From: Paenibacillus sp. MMS18-CY102 | Lineage (GTDB): Bacteria > Bacillota > Bacilli > Paenibacillales > Paenibacillaceae | Length of the DNA: 32,367 nucleotides | Direction: 5' to 3' | Assembly (NCBI RefSeq): GCF_009789195.1 | Contig: NZ_WSTC01000046.1 | Location: forward strand, 1-32,367 | Shown here: in pieces, positions 23,645 to 32,336 of the stretch | Position numbering within the stretch: the stretch's first letter is position 1 | Layout: each line of letters starts with the position of its first letter | Made by a program: the position numbers and the translations under genes | Notes under the pieces: model-generated | What the model was told of the DNA's origin: nothing | The model's input: the letters and a program-made list of their open reading frames with translations, nothing else | The model's database searches: none

Positions 23645-25828
23645 ATGATAAAAGGTTGGTTTCACCGCATAAGCGGCCGTTCAGCCAGCAGCAAGACTGC
23701 ACGGCCCTTGTCGGCAAAGGCGAAGGCACGTGCTGCAAAACGGCGCAGGCCGCCGATATTCCCGCTCATTGCGGAGCGGCTGTGGCCTCGGCTTAGCGGG
23801 CGGGCGAAGTGGATGCGCCGAGCTAAGCTAGCAGGCGTAGCCGCCGGCTTGTTTATCGTTATGATTGCAGGAAGCCTGCTCTATCTGCGCGTGCAATCGC
23901 TCCCTGTTTCTTCAATAACACAAACGTCCCAGATGCTCGATTTGCAAGGGAACGTTATCGATACTTTTCATACGAACCAGAACCGCAGCTCCGTGCCTTT
24001 GAACCAAATCTCTCCGTTCGTCGTACAAGCCACGCTCGCTATAGAGGACCGAAGGTTCTACGACCATGGCGGGTTCGATCTCAAAGGCATGGCGCGCGCA
24101 GTGGTCGTCAATGTCGAGAATCTCTCGACCAAACAAGGCGCAAGCACGTTAACGCAGCAGCTTGCGCGCAATCTGTATTTGACCCACGAGCGGACATGGA
24201 AACGAAAGTTGAAGGAAGCCATCTATACAACGCAGCTAGAGATGCACTACTCCAAAGATGAAATCCTCAACATGTATTTGAACCAGATTTATTATGGGCA
24301 TGGCGCCTATGGCATCGAAGCTGCAGCCATGCAGTATTTTGGCAAACACGCTTCGGAATTAGATCTCGCTGAGAGCGCACTGCTCGCCGGCATTCCGAAA
24401 GGGCCGAAGTATTACTCGCCATACAATAATATGAAAAATGCGAAGGACCGGCAGCTCACGATCCTCGATGCGATGGCAACCGGCGGTTCAATCACACAAG
24501 CACAGGCAGACGCAGCCTACGCAGAGCTCTTGCCATTCAAACCGCTGGAGGAGTCTCGCGGTGATGGCTTCGCACCCTATTTCCGCGACTACATCCGTTC
24601 CTTCGTCGTTGGCGAACTTGGGTTTGACGAACGGCTGCTAACGGAAGGCGGCATCCGCATCTTTACGACCCTAGACCCCGAGGCTCAACGCGCTGCTGAG
24701 AAAGCCGTTGCCGACGGAATTCCGAGCGATTCCGAACAGCAGGCTGCGCTCATTGCGATCGATCCGCGAAACGGCTACGTCAAAGCAATGGTCGGCGGCA
24801 GGGATTATCCGAACAACCAATACAATCGCGTATTCGCTACAACGAGGCAGCCTGGCTCATCCTTTAAGCCGGTGTTGTATATGGCCGCATTGCAGCAAAA
24901 TGGCATGACGCCGCTCACCCGTTTCAAAAGCGAACCGACGACGTTCACCTATGATGACGGCCGCCTAACCTACCAGCCGCATAACTATAATGACAAGTAC
25001 ATCAATGACTTTATCGATATGAGGCAAGCGATTGCGAGTTCAGACAATATTTATGCCGTAAATACGATTATGCAAGTCGGAGCCGACAACGTGATCGCAA
25101 TGGCGCGCAAGCTGGGCATCGATAGCACAATGAAGCCGGTACCATCACTTGCGCTCGGTACCTTCCCCGTCAGCCCATTCGAGATGGCTTCTGCTTTCGG
25201 CACATTCGCGAACAGCGGCGTACGCGTGAAGCCGATTGCCGTGCTGCGGATTGAAGACCGCGAGGGCGACGTATTATATGAAGCGAAGCACGAATCCGAG
25301 CAGGTCGTGGATGCGGCACATGCCTACGTGATAACCAGCCTGATGGAGAGCGTCTTCGACACAGGCGGCACCGGCCATCGCGTATCGGCAACGATCAATC
25401 GTCCAGTCGCCGGCAAGACGGGCACGACATCATCCGACGCTTGGCTTGTCGGCTACACGCCGGAGCTGGCGACGGCCGTATGGGTGGGCTACGACAAAGG
25501 CCGCCAGCTCACAACGACTGAGGCGCATCGGGCGGCGCCGATCTTCGCATCCTTCACTGAAGGCGCGCTGGCTACTGTGCCGCCAAAGATTTTCCCGATG
25601 CCCGAAGGCGTCGTCAGCGCCTACATCGATCCCAAATCCGGCAAGCTTGCCGGTGCTGGATGCGAGGATGGCAAACGGCTGGAGACGTTCATCGCCGGCA
25701 CGCAGCCGCTTGAAACCTGCGACGGCAGCGCGCAGAACGCCACGAAGGCTGGAGATGGCACCGGAGATCGCCAGGAGCAGCAGCGCAAATCGTGGTGGAA
25801 CGATTTGAAGCGCTGGTGGACGAACTAG
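23645..25828 (+). CDS. pbpG: Class A penicillin-binding protein (PBP2d/PbpG type)
   Basis: A 727-aa bifunctional peptidoglycan synthase. A long basic cytoplasmic tail (1-60) precedes one membrane helix (61-82). The glycosyltransferase (GT51) domain has E134 in IEDRRFYDHGGFD and GASTLTQQLARNLYL. The transpeptidase has S405 (SSFK, 405-408), SDN (466-468) and KTG (591-593). The C-terminus is short, with two cysteines (GAGCEDG; LETCDG). The ATG follows GAGGAA at 8 nt. The symbol rests on location next to speE (as pbpG in B. subtilis) and on the forespore promoter; sequence alone would also allow another PBP1A-family member. Likely role: germ-cell-wall synthesis during sporulation. Confidence 0.88.
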   Translation: MIKGWFHRISGRSASSKTARPLSAKAKARAAKRRRPPIFPLIAERLWPRLSGRAKWMRRAKLAGVAAGLFIVMIAGSLLYLRVQSLPVSSITQTSQMLDLQGNVIDTFHTNQNRSSVPLNQISPFVVQATLAIEDRRFYDHGGFDLKGMARAVVVNVENLSTKQGASTLTQQLARNLYLTHERTWKRKLKEAIYTTQLEMHYSKDEILNMYLNQIYYGHGAYGIEAAAMQYFGKHASELDLAESALLAGIPKGPKYYSPYNNMKNAKDRQLTILDAMATGGSITQAQADAAYAELLPFKPLEESRGDGFAPYFRDYIRSFVVGELGFDERLLTEGGIRIFTTLDPEAQRAAEKAVADGIPSDSEQQAALIAIDPRNGYVKAMVGGRDYPNNQYNRVFATTRQPGSSFKPVLYMAALQQNGMTPLTRFKSEPTTFTYDDGRLTYQPHNYNDKYINDFIDMRQAIASSDNIYAVNTIMQVGADNVIAMARKLGIDSTMKPVPSLALGTFPVSPFEMASAFGTFANSGVRVKPIAVLRIEDREGDVLYEAKHESEQVVDAAHAYVITSLMESVFDTGGTGHRVSATINRPVAGKTGTTSSDAWLVGYTPELATAVWVGYDKGRQLTTTEAHRAAPIFASFTEGALATVPPKIFPMPEGVVSAYIDPKSGKLAGAGCEDGKRLETFIAGTQPLETCDGSAQNATKAGDGTGDRQEQQRKSWWNDLKRWWTN

Positions 25829-25839
25829 AATAGAACAAA

Positions 25840-25893
25840 GGGCTTTAGCAGCGAATGGCGCGTACGCGCGGTTTGCTGCTAAAGCCCTTTTTG
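25840..25893 (+). terminator. Terminator after pbpG
   Basis: 13-bp stem GGGCTTTAGCAGC/GCTGCTAAAGCCC (25840-25852 with 25875-25887), then TTTTTG. It lies before the convergent lysR-type gene. Confidence 0.92.
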
Positions 25894-25919
25894 TCCATAT
25901 ATGATGTGAATAAGCTGCC

Positions 25920-26822
25920 TCAATATCCGCCGCTCGTATATTGCTCAATGAAATGCCGCGCGCTCTTCGACAAGTACCGGTCCTTCAGCCATACGATCCC
26001 TACCTCGGACTGGAAATCCGCCTGCTCGATCTCCAGCATACGAATTGCATCAATAGGCGACATCGCAACGACCGACTTCGGCAGCACCGTCGCACCCAAC
26101 CCCGCCGCCACAAGGGATAAAATAATCGCGACGCTGGAGCATTCGCATATAATGTTAGGAGCCAAGCCACTGCGGCGGAATTCATTCATCACTTGCTCAT
26201 GCATCCCCGTCGTTTGGTCTGTCTTTAGCGTCAGGAATGGATGAGCCGCAAGCTCCGCGAGCGAGATGGATGACTCCTTGTCCGCTGGGCTCCATTTGCT
26301 CGGAATAACGGCTACAAACGGATCTGAGGGCAAACGCAGCACATCATGCTCATACGGCGATTCGATGGCAAACTCAAACGGCAAACGCGCGACAACAAGC
26401 TCAATGCTGCGCTTCGCAAGGGCATCCCCGAGCTGGAAATGATCGCCCTCGCTTATTTTGAACGCCACTTGGGGATACTTCTCCCGAAACCGTTCGATCG
26501 CGCGTGGCAGCAAAGAGACGCAAGAGACGACAGCGCCGATGGAAAGCAGCCCTTGCACGCCTTCCTCGACCTCTTTCACTTCCTGCAGCGTTTCATGAAA
26601 TTGGCGAAGCAGCCCTTCGGCCCGCTCCCGCAGCAACTCGCCAGCATGCGTAAGCATGAGCTGCTTGCCGCTGCGGTCAAATAACGTTACGCCAAGCTCA
26701 CGCTCCATCTGCTTCAGCTGCCTGCTGAGCGGCGGTTGTTCCATGTTCAGCGCCTTGGCGGCGCGCGTAATTTGCCCTGCATCGGCGATAGCCAAAAAAT
26801 ACCGCAGCTGTCGAATATCCAT
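25920..26822 (-). CDS. LysR family transcriptional regulator
   Basis: A 300-aa LysR-type regulator: winged helix-turn-helix (MDIRQLRYFLAIADAGQITRAAKALNMEQPPLSRQLKQ shortened here; residues 1-60 with ELGVTLFDRSGKQLMLT), then a helical linker and a periplasmic-binding-like effector domain (LLSIGAVVSCVSLLP, about 93-300). The frame is open to 26915, but the ATG at 26822 has GGGGGA at 7 nt and gives the standard start. It is divergent from the branched-chain aminotransferase gene, and a perfect LysR-type box lies just upstream. Effector and regulon are unknown; control of the neighbour is plausible. Confidence 0.92.
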   Translation of the reverse strand: MDIRQLRYFLAIADAGQITRAAKALNMEQPPLSRQLKQMERELGVTLFDRSGKQLMLTHAGELLRERAEGLLRQFHETLQEVKEVEEGVQGLLSIGAVVSCVSLLPRAIERFREKYPQVAFKISEGDHFQLGDALAKRSIELVVARLPFEFAIESPYEHDVLRLPSDPFVAVIPSKWSPADKESSISLAELAAHPFLTLKTDQTTGMHEQVMNEFRRSGLAPNIICECSSVAIILSLVAAGLGATVLPKSVVAMSPIDAIRMLEIEQADFQSEVGIVWLKDRYLSKSARHFIEQYTSGGY

Positions 26823-26844
26823 CTGCCATTCCCCCTTCCCTTGC

Positions 26845-26861
26845 CATACCCAAAAGGTATG
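26845..26861. promoter_or_regulatory. LysR-type operator (ATAC-N7-GTAT)
   Basis: Perfect inverted repeat CATACC-CAAAA-GGTATG, which contains the classical LysR recognition core ATAC-N7-GTAT (T-N11-A). It lies 23 nt before the regulator's start codon and about 105 nt before the divergent aminotransferase gene. Confidence 0.65.
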
Positions 26862-26967
26862 CTGATTCAATAAAACAGATATTTTCAATATATATAAGAC
26901 AGTGATACGATGCAATTAACAATTTCAAAATGAATTTACTATTTGATAATAAGGGGCTGTATCCAAG

Positions 26968-28038
26968 GTGTCCAAACCAACGATCTCGGTTACAAAAACG
27001 ACCAATCCTAAGCCGCGTCCAGACGAAAACAATCTCGTATTCGGCAAGTACTACTCCGACCATATGTTTATTATGGATTACGATGCAGGACAAGGCTGGC
27101 ATAGCCCGCGCGTCGTGCCTTACGGCAATATTTCGCTTGATCCGGCTGCTAAAGTGTTCCACTATGGCCAAACGATTTTTGAAGGCTTGAAAGCTTACCG
27201 CACGGATGATAACCGCGTCGTGTTGTTCCGTCCAGACGAAAACTGGAAGCGCCTCAACCGTTCCAATGATCGCCTTAGCATCCCTGCCATCGATCCGGAA
27301 ATTGCATTCGAAGCGCTCTGCGCCTTAATTGACGTCGACCGCGAATGGGTTCCATCCGCTCCCGGCACGTCGCTGTACATCCGTCCATATGTTATCGCAA
27401 CGGAGCCGCAGTTGGGCGTTTCGCCATCAACCCAATATAAGTTCATGATCATTCTGTGCCCAGTTGGCGCTTATTATAGCGAAGGGCTGAATCCGGTGCC
27501 AATTCACGTCGAATCCGAATATGTCCGTGCAGTTAAAGGCGGCGTCGGCAACGCGAAGACGGCCGGCAACTACGCTGCGAGCCTCAAAGCCCAAGAAGGC
27601 GCAGCGGCATTGGGTTACTCCCAAGTGCTATGGCTGGACGGCGTGCACCGCAAATATATCGAGGAAGTCGGCAGCATGAACGTCTTCTTCAAAATCAATG
27701 GCACGGTCGTTACGCCAGCACTGAACGGCAGCATTCTGGAAGGCATCACGCGCAAATCCGTCCTGCAGTTGCTCCGCTCATGGAACATTCCAGTCGAAGA
27801 GCGCGAGCTGTCGATCGACGAGCTGGTTGAAGCGCACCGCAATGGTACGCTCGAAGAAGCTTTCGGCACAGGAACCGCAGCCGTTATCTCGCCAATCGGC
27901 GAGCTTCATTACCAAGACGAGAAGCTCCCAATCAACGGCAACAAAACTGGCGAGCTATCCAGCCGTGTATACGATACGATCACAGGCATTCAACGTACGG
28001 AGCTGCCTGATCCGTTCGGTTGGGTCGTTGAAGTTTAA
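26968..28038 (+). CDS. ilvE: Branched-chain amino acid aminotransferase
   Basis: A 356-aa fold-type IV PLP enzyme for the last step of Leu, Ile and Val synthesis. The cofactor Lys is K197 (GGVGNAKTAGNYAASL); other signatures are FHYGQTIFEGLKAYR, SLYIRPYVIATE, YIEEVGSMNVFF and EAFGTGTAAVISPIG. It belongs to the long (~355 aa, type II) group of branched-chain aminotransferases. The start is GTG at 26968 with AAGGGG 11 nt upstream. It is divergent from the LysR-type gene. Confidence 0.95.
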   Translation: MSKPTISVTKTTNPKPRPDENNLVFGKYYSDHMFIMDYDAGQGWHSPRVVPYGNISLDPAAKVFHYGQTIFEGLKAYRTDDNRVVLFRPDENWKRLNRSNDRLSIPAIDPEIAFEALCALIDVDREWVPSAPGTSLYIRPYVIATEPQLGVSPSTQYKFMIILCPVGAYYSEGLNPVPIHVESEYVRAVKGGVGNAKTAGNYAASLKAQEGAAALGYSQVLWLDGVHRKYIEEVGSMNVFFKINGTVVTPALNGSILEGITRKSVLQLLRSWNIPVEERELSIDELVEAHRNGTLEEAFGTGTAAVISPIGELHYQDEKLPINGNKTGELSSRVYDTITGIQRTELPDPFGWVVEV

Positions 28039-28075
28039 GCCTCCGGCTTTTTTGAGCAAATAAACCAGTTGCACT

Positions 28076-28124
28076 AAAACCTCTCGCACAGCTATCTTGG
28101 CATAGCCTTGCGGGAGGTTTTTTG
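28076..28124 (+). terminator. Terminator after ilvE
   Basis: Stem ACCTCTCGCA/TTGCGGGAGGT with inner CTAT/ATAG, then TTTTTTGC. A weaker AAGCC-TCC-GGCTTTTTT hairpin lies directly after the stop codon (28037-28053). Confidence 0.85.
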
Positions 28125-28162
28125 CATGATGTTGCCAACCATACATAGATAGGGGCTGCTTT

Positions 28163-28799
28163 ATGTTTCAAGTACGAAATTACGGATTTGTTATGCTAGC
28201 TTGCTTGATGCTGCTATTGTCCGCTTGCTCCTCTGATGGGGGAACGGAGACTAAAGCAGGGATTCGGGGAAACAATCGAGCACGGAAACGGGCAAAAACA
28301 CCGATGAGCGTGCTAGCGCTAATTTAGTCGGAACATGGAATCAACTGGGCAATAAGCCGCCGGCCTTACTTTCGAGTTAAGCTCCGTCAATGGAGGTCAT
28401 CTTGGTGACATGAATGGCACAGCTAAGCGGTCAAAGGATGGAAAAAGCGCCGTATTCACCAAAAATGATATGAACCTTACTGTTAAGCAGAAAGGAGATA
28501 CGCTGGTCATTTTGACTGATGGCGATATTTCTTCATACGGAGGCATAGGGGTTGTCTTCGGGGGCACGTTCGTGAAACGCGAAACGATGGAAGAGCTTGA
28601 TTTAGTTGATCTTGATGTTTTTGCTTCAAAGAAGACTCACGACGCTTTTAAAAAATTTATCGGTGACGATTACGTTCTGTTCACCTCATCCATGCAATTC
28701 GTAGTCACTGCACCAAGCGAAGACGATCCTCACATCACCATTGTATCTAGCGGCGTGCGTGGATTATACACCTTCTCGGAAATGGCGCGAACGATTTAA
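28163..28799 (+). pseudogene. Lipoprotein gene broken by two frameshifts
   Basis: A typical lipoprotein start (ATG 28163 after AGGGG; hydrophobic MLACLMLLLSAC lipobox, then SSDGGTETKAG) leaves its frame near 28250-28262. The continuation (SGKQSSTETGKNTDERASANLVGTWNQLG) is in a second frame up to about 28367, and the rest (LTFELSSVNGGHLGDMNG to YTFSEMARTI) in a third. Each step equals the loss of one base. The intact protein would have about 210 residues, with an NLVGTW start typical of lipocalin-like or secreted beta domains; no family is recognised. The 3' part alone reads as 129 aa from an ATG at 28410 without a clear ribosome site. Sequencing error is an alternative. Confidence 0.75.
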
Positions 28800-28892
28800 G
28801 GATTATAAAGTCGTCTTTAAAAGTTAGTTAAGCTCGATAGGAAGAGTGGCCCTTAAGCCGGGGAGACTTGAAGAGGCACTTTATCATGATTA

Positions 28893-28927
28893 AGCCAGCC
28901 CGGGATATGACTATGGGTTGGCTTTTT
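28893..28927 (+). terminator. Terminator after the broken lipoprotein gene
   Basis: 9-bp stem AGCCAGCCC/GGGTTGGCT (28893-28901 with 28915-28923, one G-U pair), then TTTTC. On the minus strand it could also serve the convergent gene that ends at 28959. Confidence 0.75.
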
Positions 28928-28958
28928 CTATAAGCTTAGAGCACTCCTGAAGTGCGTT

Positions 28959-29288
28959 TCAGCAACGATTTAGCTTGTATTCAAAGCTGCGGCATTTTGA
29001 GTAGTAACGAATTGCTTTTCCTTTTTCTTTGGCATATTCAATCTCTCTTTTTGTACTGCTTCCAATGTAACCATTCACATCAATCACGAATATTTCATCC
29101 GAAATATCGATTTTTTTAAAATGAAGATCTCCTAGCAGTTCAGCTTGTTTCTCAGTTATTTCAAACCCTTCACTTTGCTCAAAGAAGGCGAGGCTGATGA
29201 CAATATTCCCTTGAAGTGTAAGAGATGCATTAGCTTGTTCGAATTGTTCTTTGAACTTTGTAGAGCCGCATAAAGTTATTATTTTCAT
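28959..29288 (-). CDS. Small nucleoside 2-deoxyribosyltransferase-like protein
   Basis: A 109-aa protein opening MKIITLCGSTKFKEQFEQAN, with VIDVNGYIGSSTKREIEYAKEKGK in its second half. The pattern (hydrophobic strand, GST loop near the start, then D-x-NGYIG-S-T-x-E-I-E) is that of small Rossmann-like proteins related to nucleoside 2-deoxyribosyltransferases. The substrate is not known. Upstream ATGs at 29327 and 29294 are in frame, but GGGGGA at 6 nt favours the ATG at 29288. It is on the minus strand between plus-strand genes; codon use is more A+T-rich than in the core genes, in line with later arrival. Confidence 0.72.
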   Translation of the reverse strand: MKIITLCGSTKFKEQFEQANASLTLQGNIVISLAFFEQSEGFEITEKQAELLGDLHFKKIDISDEIFVIDVNGYIGSSTKREIEYAKEKGKAIRYYSKCRSFEYKLNRC

Positions 29289-29728
29289 ACTCATTCCCCC
29301 CACGAATCTCCTCGTTAATGTATTCATGCAAGAAATTCGTAATCCTTCAAAACAATAATTTTTCAGAAGAAGGCAACGACACAGCGCCGTTCGTTCCCCA
29401 TCGAGCTATAGGGCCAGCTTTGACCCCATACATTCGCAAGCGCTCATGCGGGTGTTCATCACGATAGGATAGACGTTCGTATCGGCAATTGTCTCGAACA
29501 GATACCAGCGGGACTTAATAGAAATAGGGATATAGCGTAGTACGCGCCATCTGTCCGATACGTATACATACAGTACAGCTAATAGATTCCTACTGCTAGA
29601 AAGGAGGATAGCAGCCACAGCAGCTTTACGATTCGGGAAGGGTGTTTGCATTAAAGTGGACAACCGCTGCAAACCTCTTAAATCAAAGGAGGAAATTATT
29701 CAATATCTGAAAAGAGGTAGTGATCGAT
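29289..29728. other. Intergenic region with one doubtful small frame
   Basis: Between divergent genes. A minus-strand frame at 29406-29672 (88 aa; basic, with RYIPISIKSRWYLFETIADTNVYP shortened) looks protein-like in its second half, but it has no convincing start site and I recognise no family; it may be a gene remnant. Two Shine-Dalgarno-like sites on the plus strand (AAAGGAGG near 29686 and AAGAGG near 29712) lie before the permease gene, only the second being near a start codon. Confidence 0.35.
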
Positions 29729-31084
29729 ATGCATGATCTTTCAGTATGGCTGACCATTCTGTCATTTATTTTTACCGTGTCGTTCATCTTTTGGCGTTCG
29801 AGTGTCAATGAAGCCATCCCTGCAACCATCGGTGCATTCTTCGTCTTGCTAAGCGGCAGTGTTTCCTTATCCGACCTGTTCACAATTACGGAGACGATCG
29901 GCGGGGCTGCGATTACGATTATGGCAACCATTGTAATGGCCATTGTGCTCGAAAGCTTCGGTTTCTTCCATTGGGTAGCCGAGAAACTCACGGAGCGAGC
30001 CGGCAACTCAGGCATTCGGTTATTTTGGTACACGAATCTGCTCTGTTTTCTCATGACGCTATTCGTCAACAACGACGGCAGCATCTTAATCACGACTCCG
30101 ATCCTTCTCATGATCCTTAACAATTTGGGGCTCAAAAACCATCAAAAGCTGCCCTATCTCATCTCCGGCGCCCTTATTGCAACGGCTTCCAGCGCACCGA
30201 TTGGCGTGAGCAATATCGTCAACCTGATCGCGCTCAAAATCGTGCACATGGACCTGTATATGCACACGGCGATGATGTTTATACCCGCTTCGATCGGATT
30301 GGCTCTCATGTCCCTTCTGCTGTTCGCTGTCTTCTATCCACTCCTTCCAAAACGGCTCAAAACAGTGCCCGCAGGCGCTCGCCCTTATTCCCCGCTGCCA
30401 GGCCATCATCCGCTGAAGTACGCACAAGATGAAGCCCCTACTGAAAAACGCAGCCGCGCTTTCATGCGCAACATCATTTTGTTCGTGCTTGCAGTTCGCA
30501 TTAGCCTATTCGTCGCATCGTATATCCACTTTCCAGTTCCGCTTATGGCGATTATCGGCTCGGTATGTTTGCTCGCTTGGCGATGGATTTTCCTCAAAAT
30601 TCCGCCAGTCGATATGGTCAAAAAAACGCCTTGGCACATTCTTATCTTCGCCTTCAGCATGTATATCATTATCTACGGCCTCCACAATATCGGACTGACG
30701 GACATGCTCATCAATTGGCTGAAGCCTTTCGTTACTGGCGGACTGCTCGAAGCAAGCATCGGAATGGGTGTCGCCGTATCCCTGTTGTCTAACTTATTTA
30801 ATAATCACCCTGCACTCATGGTCGGCACGCTGACGTTAACGAATATGGGGCTCGACCCGATCACGCTCAAAATCTCTTACCTCGCCAGCGTCATCGGCAG
30901 CGACATCGGCTCTCTGTTGCTCCCAATCGGCACGCTTGCAACCTTGCTGTGGATGCACATTCTTAGGAAAGGAAAAGTAAAAATCACATGGAACGACTAT
31001 TTGAAGGTCACCATTCTCGTTATCCCAGTCACGGTCATTTTCACACTGATCTTGTTATCGTACTGGGTAAAATGGCTGTTCTAA
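29729..31084 (+). CDS. ArsB/NhaD-type membrane permease (arsenical pump-like)
   Basis: A 451-aa integral membrane protein with about 10-12 hydrophobic segments of the ion transporter superfamily. Family marks are the paired repeats LFVNNDGSILITTPILL and NLFNNHPALMVGTLTL, and the ending IGSDIGSLLLPIGTLATLLWMHILRKGK, as in ArsB/YdfA-type pumps. Arsenite or Na+/H+ transport is inferred; no arsR, arsC or arsenite-binding context is present, so the substrate is open. A GTG at 29720 is in frame, but AGAGG lies only 2 nt before it, against 11 nt before the ATG at 29729, so the ATG is chosen. Confidence 0.82.
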   Translation: MHDLSVWLTILSFIFTVSFIFWRSSVNEAIPATIGAFFVLLSGSVSLSDLFTITETIGGAAITIMATIVMAIVLESFGFFHWVAEKLTERAGNSGIRLFWYTNLLCFLMTLFVNNDGSILITTPILLMILNNLGLKNHQKLPYLISGALIATASSAPIGVSNIVNLIALKIVHMDLYMHTAMMFIPASIGLALMSLLLFAVFYPLLPKRLKTVPAGARPYSPLPGHHPLKYAQDEAPTEKRSRAFMRNIILFVLAVRISLFVASYIHFPVPLMAIIGSVCLLAWRWIFLKIPPVDMVKKTPWHILIFAFSMYIIIYGLHNIGLTDMLINWLKPFVTGGLLEASIGMGVAVSLLSNLFNNHPALMVGTLTLTNMGLDPITLKISYLASVIGSDIGSLLLPIGTLATLLWMHILRKGKVKITWNDYLKVTILVIPVTVIFTLILLSYWVKWLF

Positions 31085-31429
31085 TTGCAGCAAAAGAAAA
31101 TACGGCCATCCGGGCAGACGGCCGTACAAGAAAAGTATCGTTTTACACACGATAATGTATGTGATCCTGTCATAAAGCGTACGGGCGTTGGTACCGTAAC
31201 TAAGGTATCAGCGCCTCTTTATGCTTGTTCGCCTCCGCTTATGCCCCGGATGGAAACATGCCCCGCCCTTTGGCCGTCTCGATTGCACTCTTTCCCCCAT
31301 TGTTGGATAGCCATTCAAGATTTATACCCCAGCGGCCACCGCACACAGGAAACCGCTCGATGCCGGACATACACCTCCAAGGCGCAGCTAACATAGGTTA
31401 CAGCAATAACGACGCCCAGAGGAAGTGAT
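31085..31429. other. Intergenic region between the permease and cupin genes
   Basis: No gene supported. It holds a hairpin TACGGCC/GGCCGTA (31101-31127) with a T-run only on the minus strand, and an inverted repeat TATCGT-N7-ACGATA (31136-31154) that could be an operator. No clear promoter was found for the cupin gene. Confidence 0.4.
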
Positions 31430-32083
31430 ATGGTGACCGGAGCCGGTTTTGTGCCTGACAATCTTAATCTGAAGAAGAGTTCGGGAAATCCCAATCTGTC
31501 TTATACGATGAAAGACAACGTCTTATTTAAAGTCAACGATACGAATTTCGCATATGAAGTGTCGGCGACCCAAATTCCAGCGATGGTCGGAGGCTCGGTA
31601 GCCGACCTATTCATGACCAAAGGCCACATTCGCGAGCCGCATTGGCATCCGAATGCTTGGGAGCTTGACGTTGTCATCGAGGGCCATGTGGTCGTATCGA
31701 TTTTGAATCCAGACACAGCGCAGCTTATGAACAATCCAGCAGGCCCTGGCCAAGTCGTATTTATCCCGATGGGGTGGCTGCATTGGATTACGCCTGTGTC
31801 GGACCGTACACATATGCATCTATTTTTCAACAGTAGCCAAGTGGAAAACGCCGAAGTCTCGAACTTCCTGCAAACTACACCGCCGGAAGTGTTTAAGCTC
31901 GCCTACAATATAGACCCTGAGCAAATCGCCACCGCACTAGCACCGATTAAGGCAGTCAAGGACACGGTATTCGTCGGCCCTCCGGCTAGCGGAAACTCTC
32001 GACACAACAGCAGCATCAGGAGCTTAATCGGAATGAACGGCGCCCACGTGCCCCCTCCGATGGTCAATATAAAGCGCAAATAG
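31430..32083 (+). CDS. Cupin-domain protein
   Basis: A 217-aa single-cupin protein. Motif 1 is G-HIREPHWHPNAWELDVVIEG with metal ligands H71, H73 and E78; motif 2 is PGQVVFIPMGWLHWI with H118. This resembles the oxalate-decarboxylase-like germin-type cupins. The C-terminal ~80 residues are mainly helical, then Ser/Asn/Pro-rich. No signal peptide. The ATG follows AGAGGAAG at 6 nt. The substrate is unknown, and it does not appear to be in an operon. Confidence 0.85.
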   Translation: MVTGAGFVPDNLNLKKSSGNPNLSYTMKDNVLFKVNDTNFAYEVSATQIPAMVGGSVADLFMTKGHIREPHWHPNAWELDVVIEGHVVVSILNPDTAQLMNNPAGPGQVVFIPMGWLHWITPVSDRTHMHLFFNSSQVENAEVSNFLQTTPPEVFKLAYNIDPEQIATALAPIKAVKDTVFVGPPASGNSRHNSSIRSLIGMNGAHVPPPMVNIKRK

Positions 32084-32106
32084 TCGGCCCCTCTGAGCAA
32101 TGCAAC

Positions 32107-32205
32107 GGAGCCACTCGGCGGGGCTAGGCCCTGGCGGCATTGCAGTTCGTACAATAGGAGCCGCTCGGTGCACCCAGCTACTGGTGTCATTGTATTTCAT
32201 AAGCT
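32107..32205. repeat. Two imperfect ~50-bp direct repeats
   Basis: Unit 1 (32107-32156) and unit 2 (32157-32205) both start GGAGCC, then CTCGG, CTA, CTGG, CATTG and TTC-TA, with scattered changes between. A partial copy seems to precede unit 1. The period of 50 nt and GC-rich character recall dispersed intergenic repeats of Paenibacillus genomes. Confidence 0.6.
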
Positions 32206-32277
32206 CGCCCCCTCCAACTCTCCCGTCCCATTGTACATTTTGTAGGGCTGTTGATTAGCCAAAAAAAGGTAGCAAAA

Positions 32278-32335
32278 AGACCGCTCATTCGGTAATGTGT
32301 TTGTACCCCTACAAACATCCGAAACGAGGCGGTCT
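32278..32335 (+). promoter_or_regulatory. Foldback over the start of the last gene
   Basis: Arms AGACCGC/GCGGTCT (32278-32284 with 32329-32335), TTCGG/CCGAA and GTTTGTA/TACAAAC with a CCCC loop form a long hairpin. Its 3' arm includes the GAGGCGG ribosome-site-like bases just before the ATG at 32337. Confidence 0.6.
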
Positions 32336-32336
32336 C

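Noticed and set aside
29406-29672. 88-codon minus-strand frame
   Set aside because: Protein-like towards its end but with no clear start, family or neighbour support; noted only as a possible remnant.
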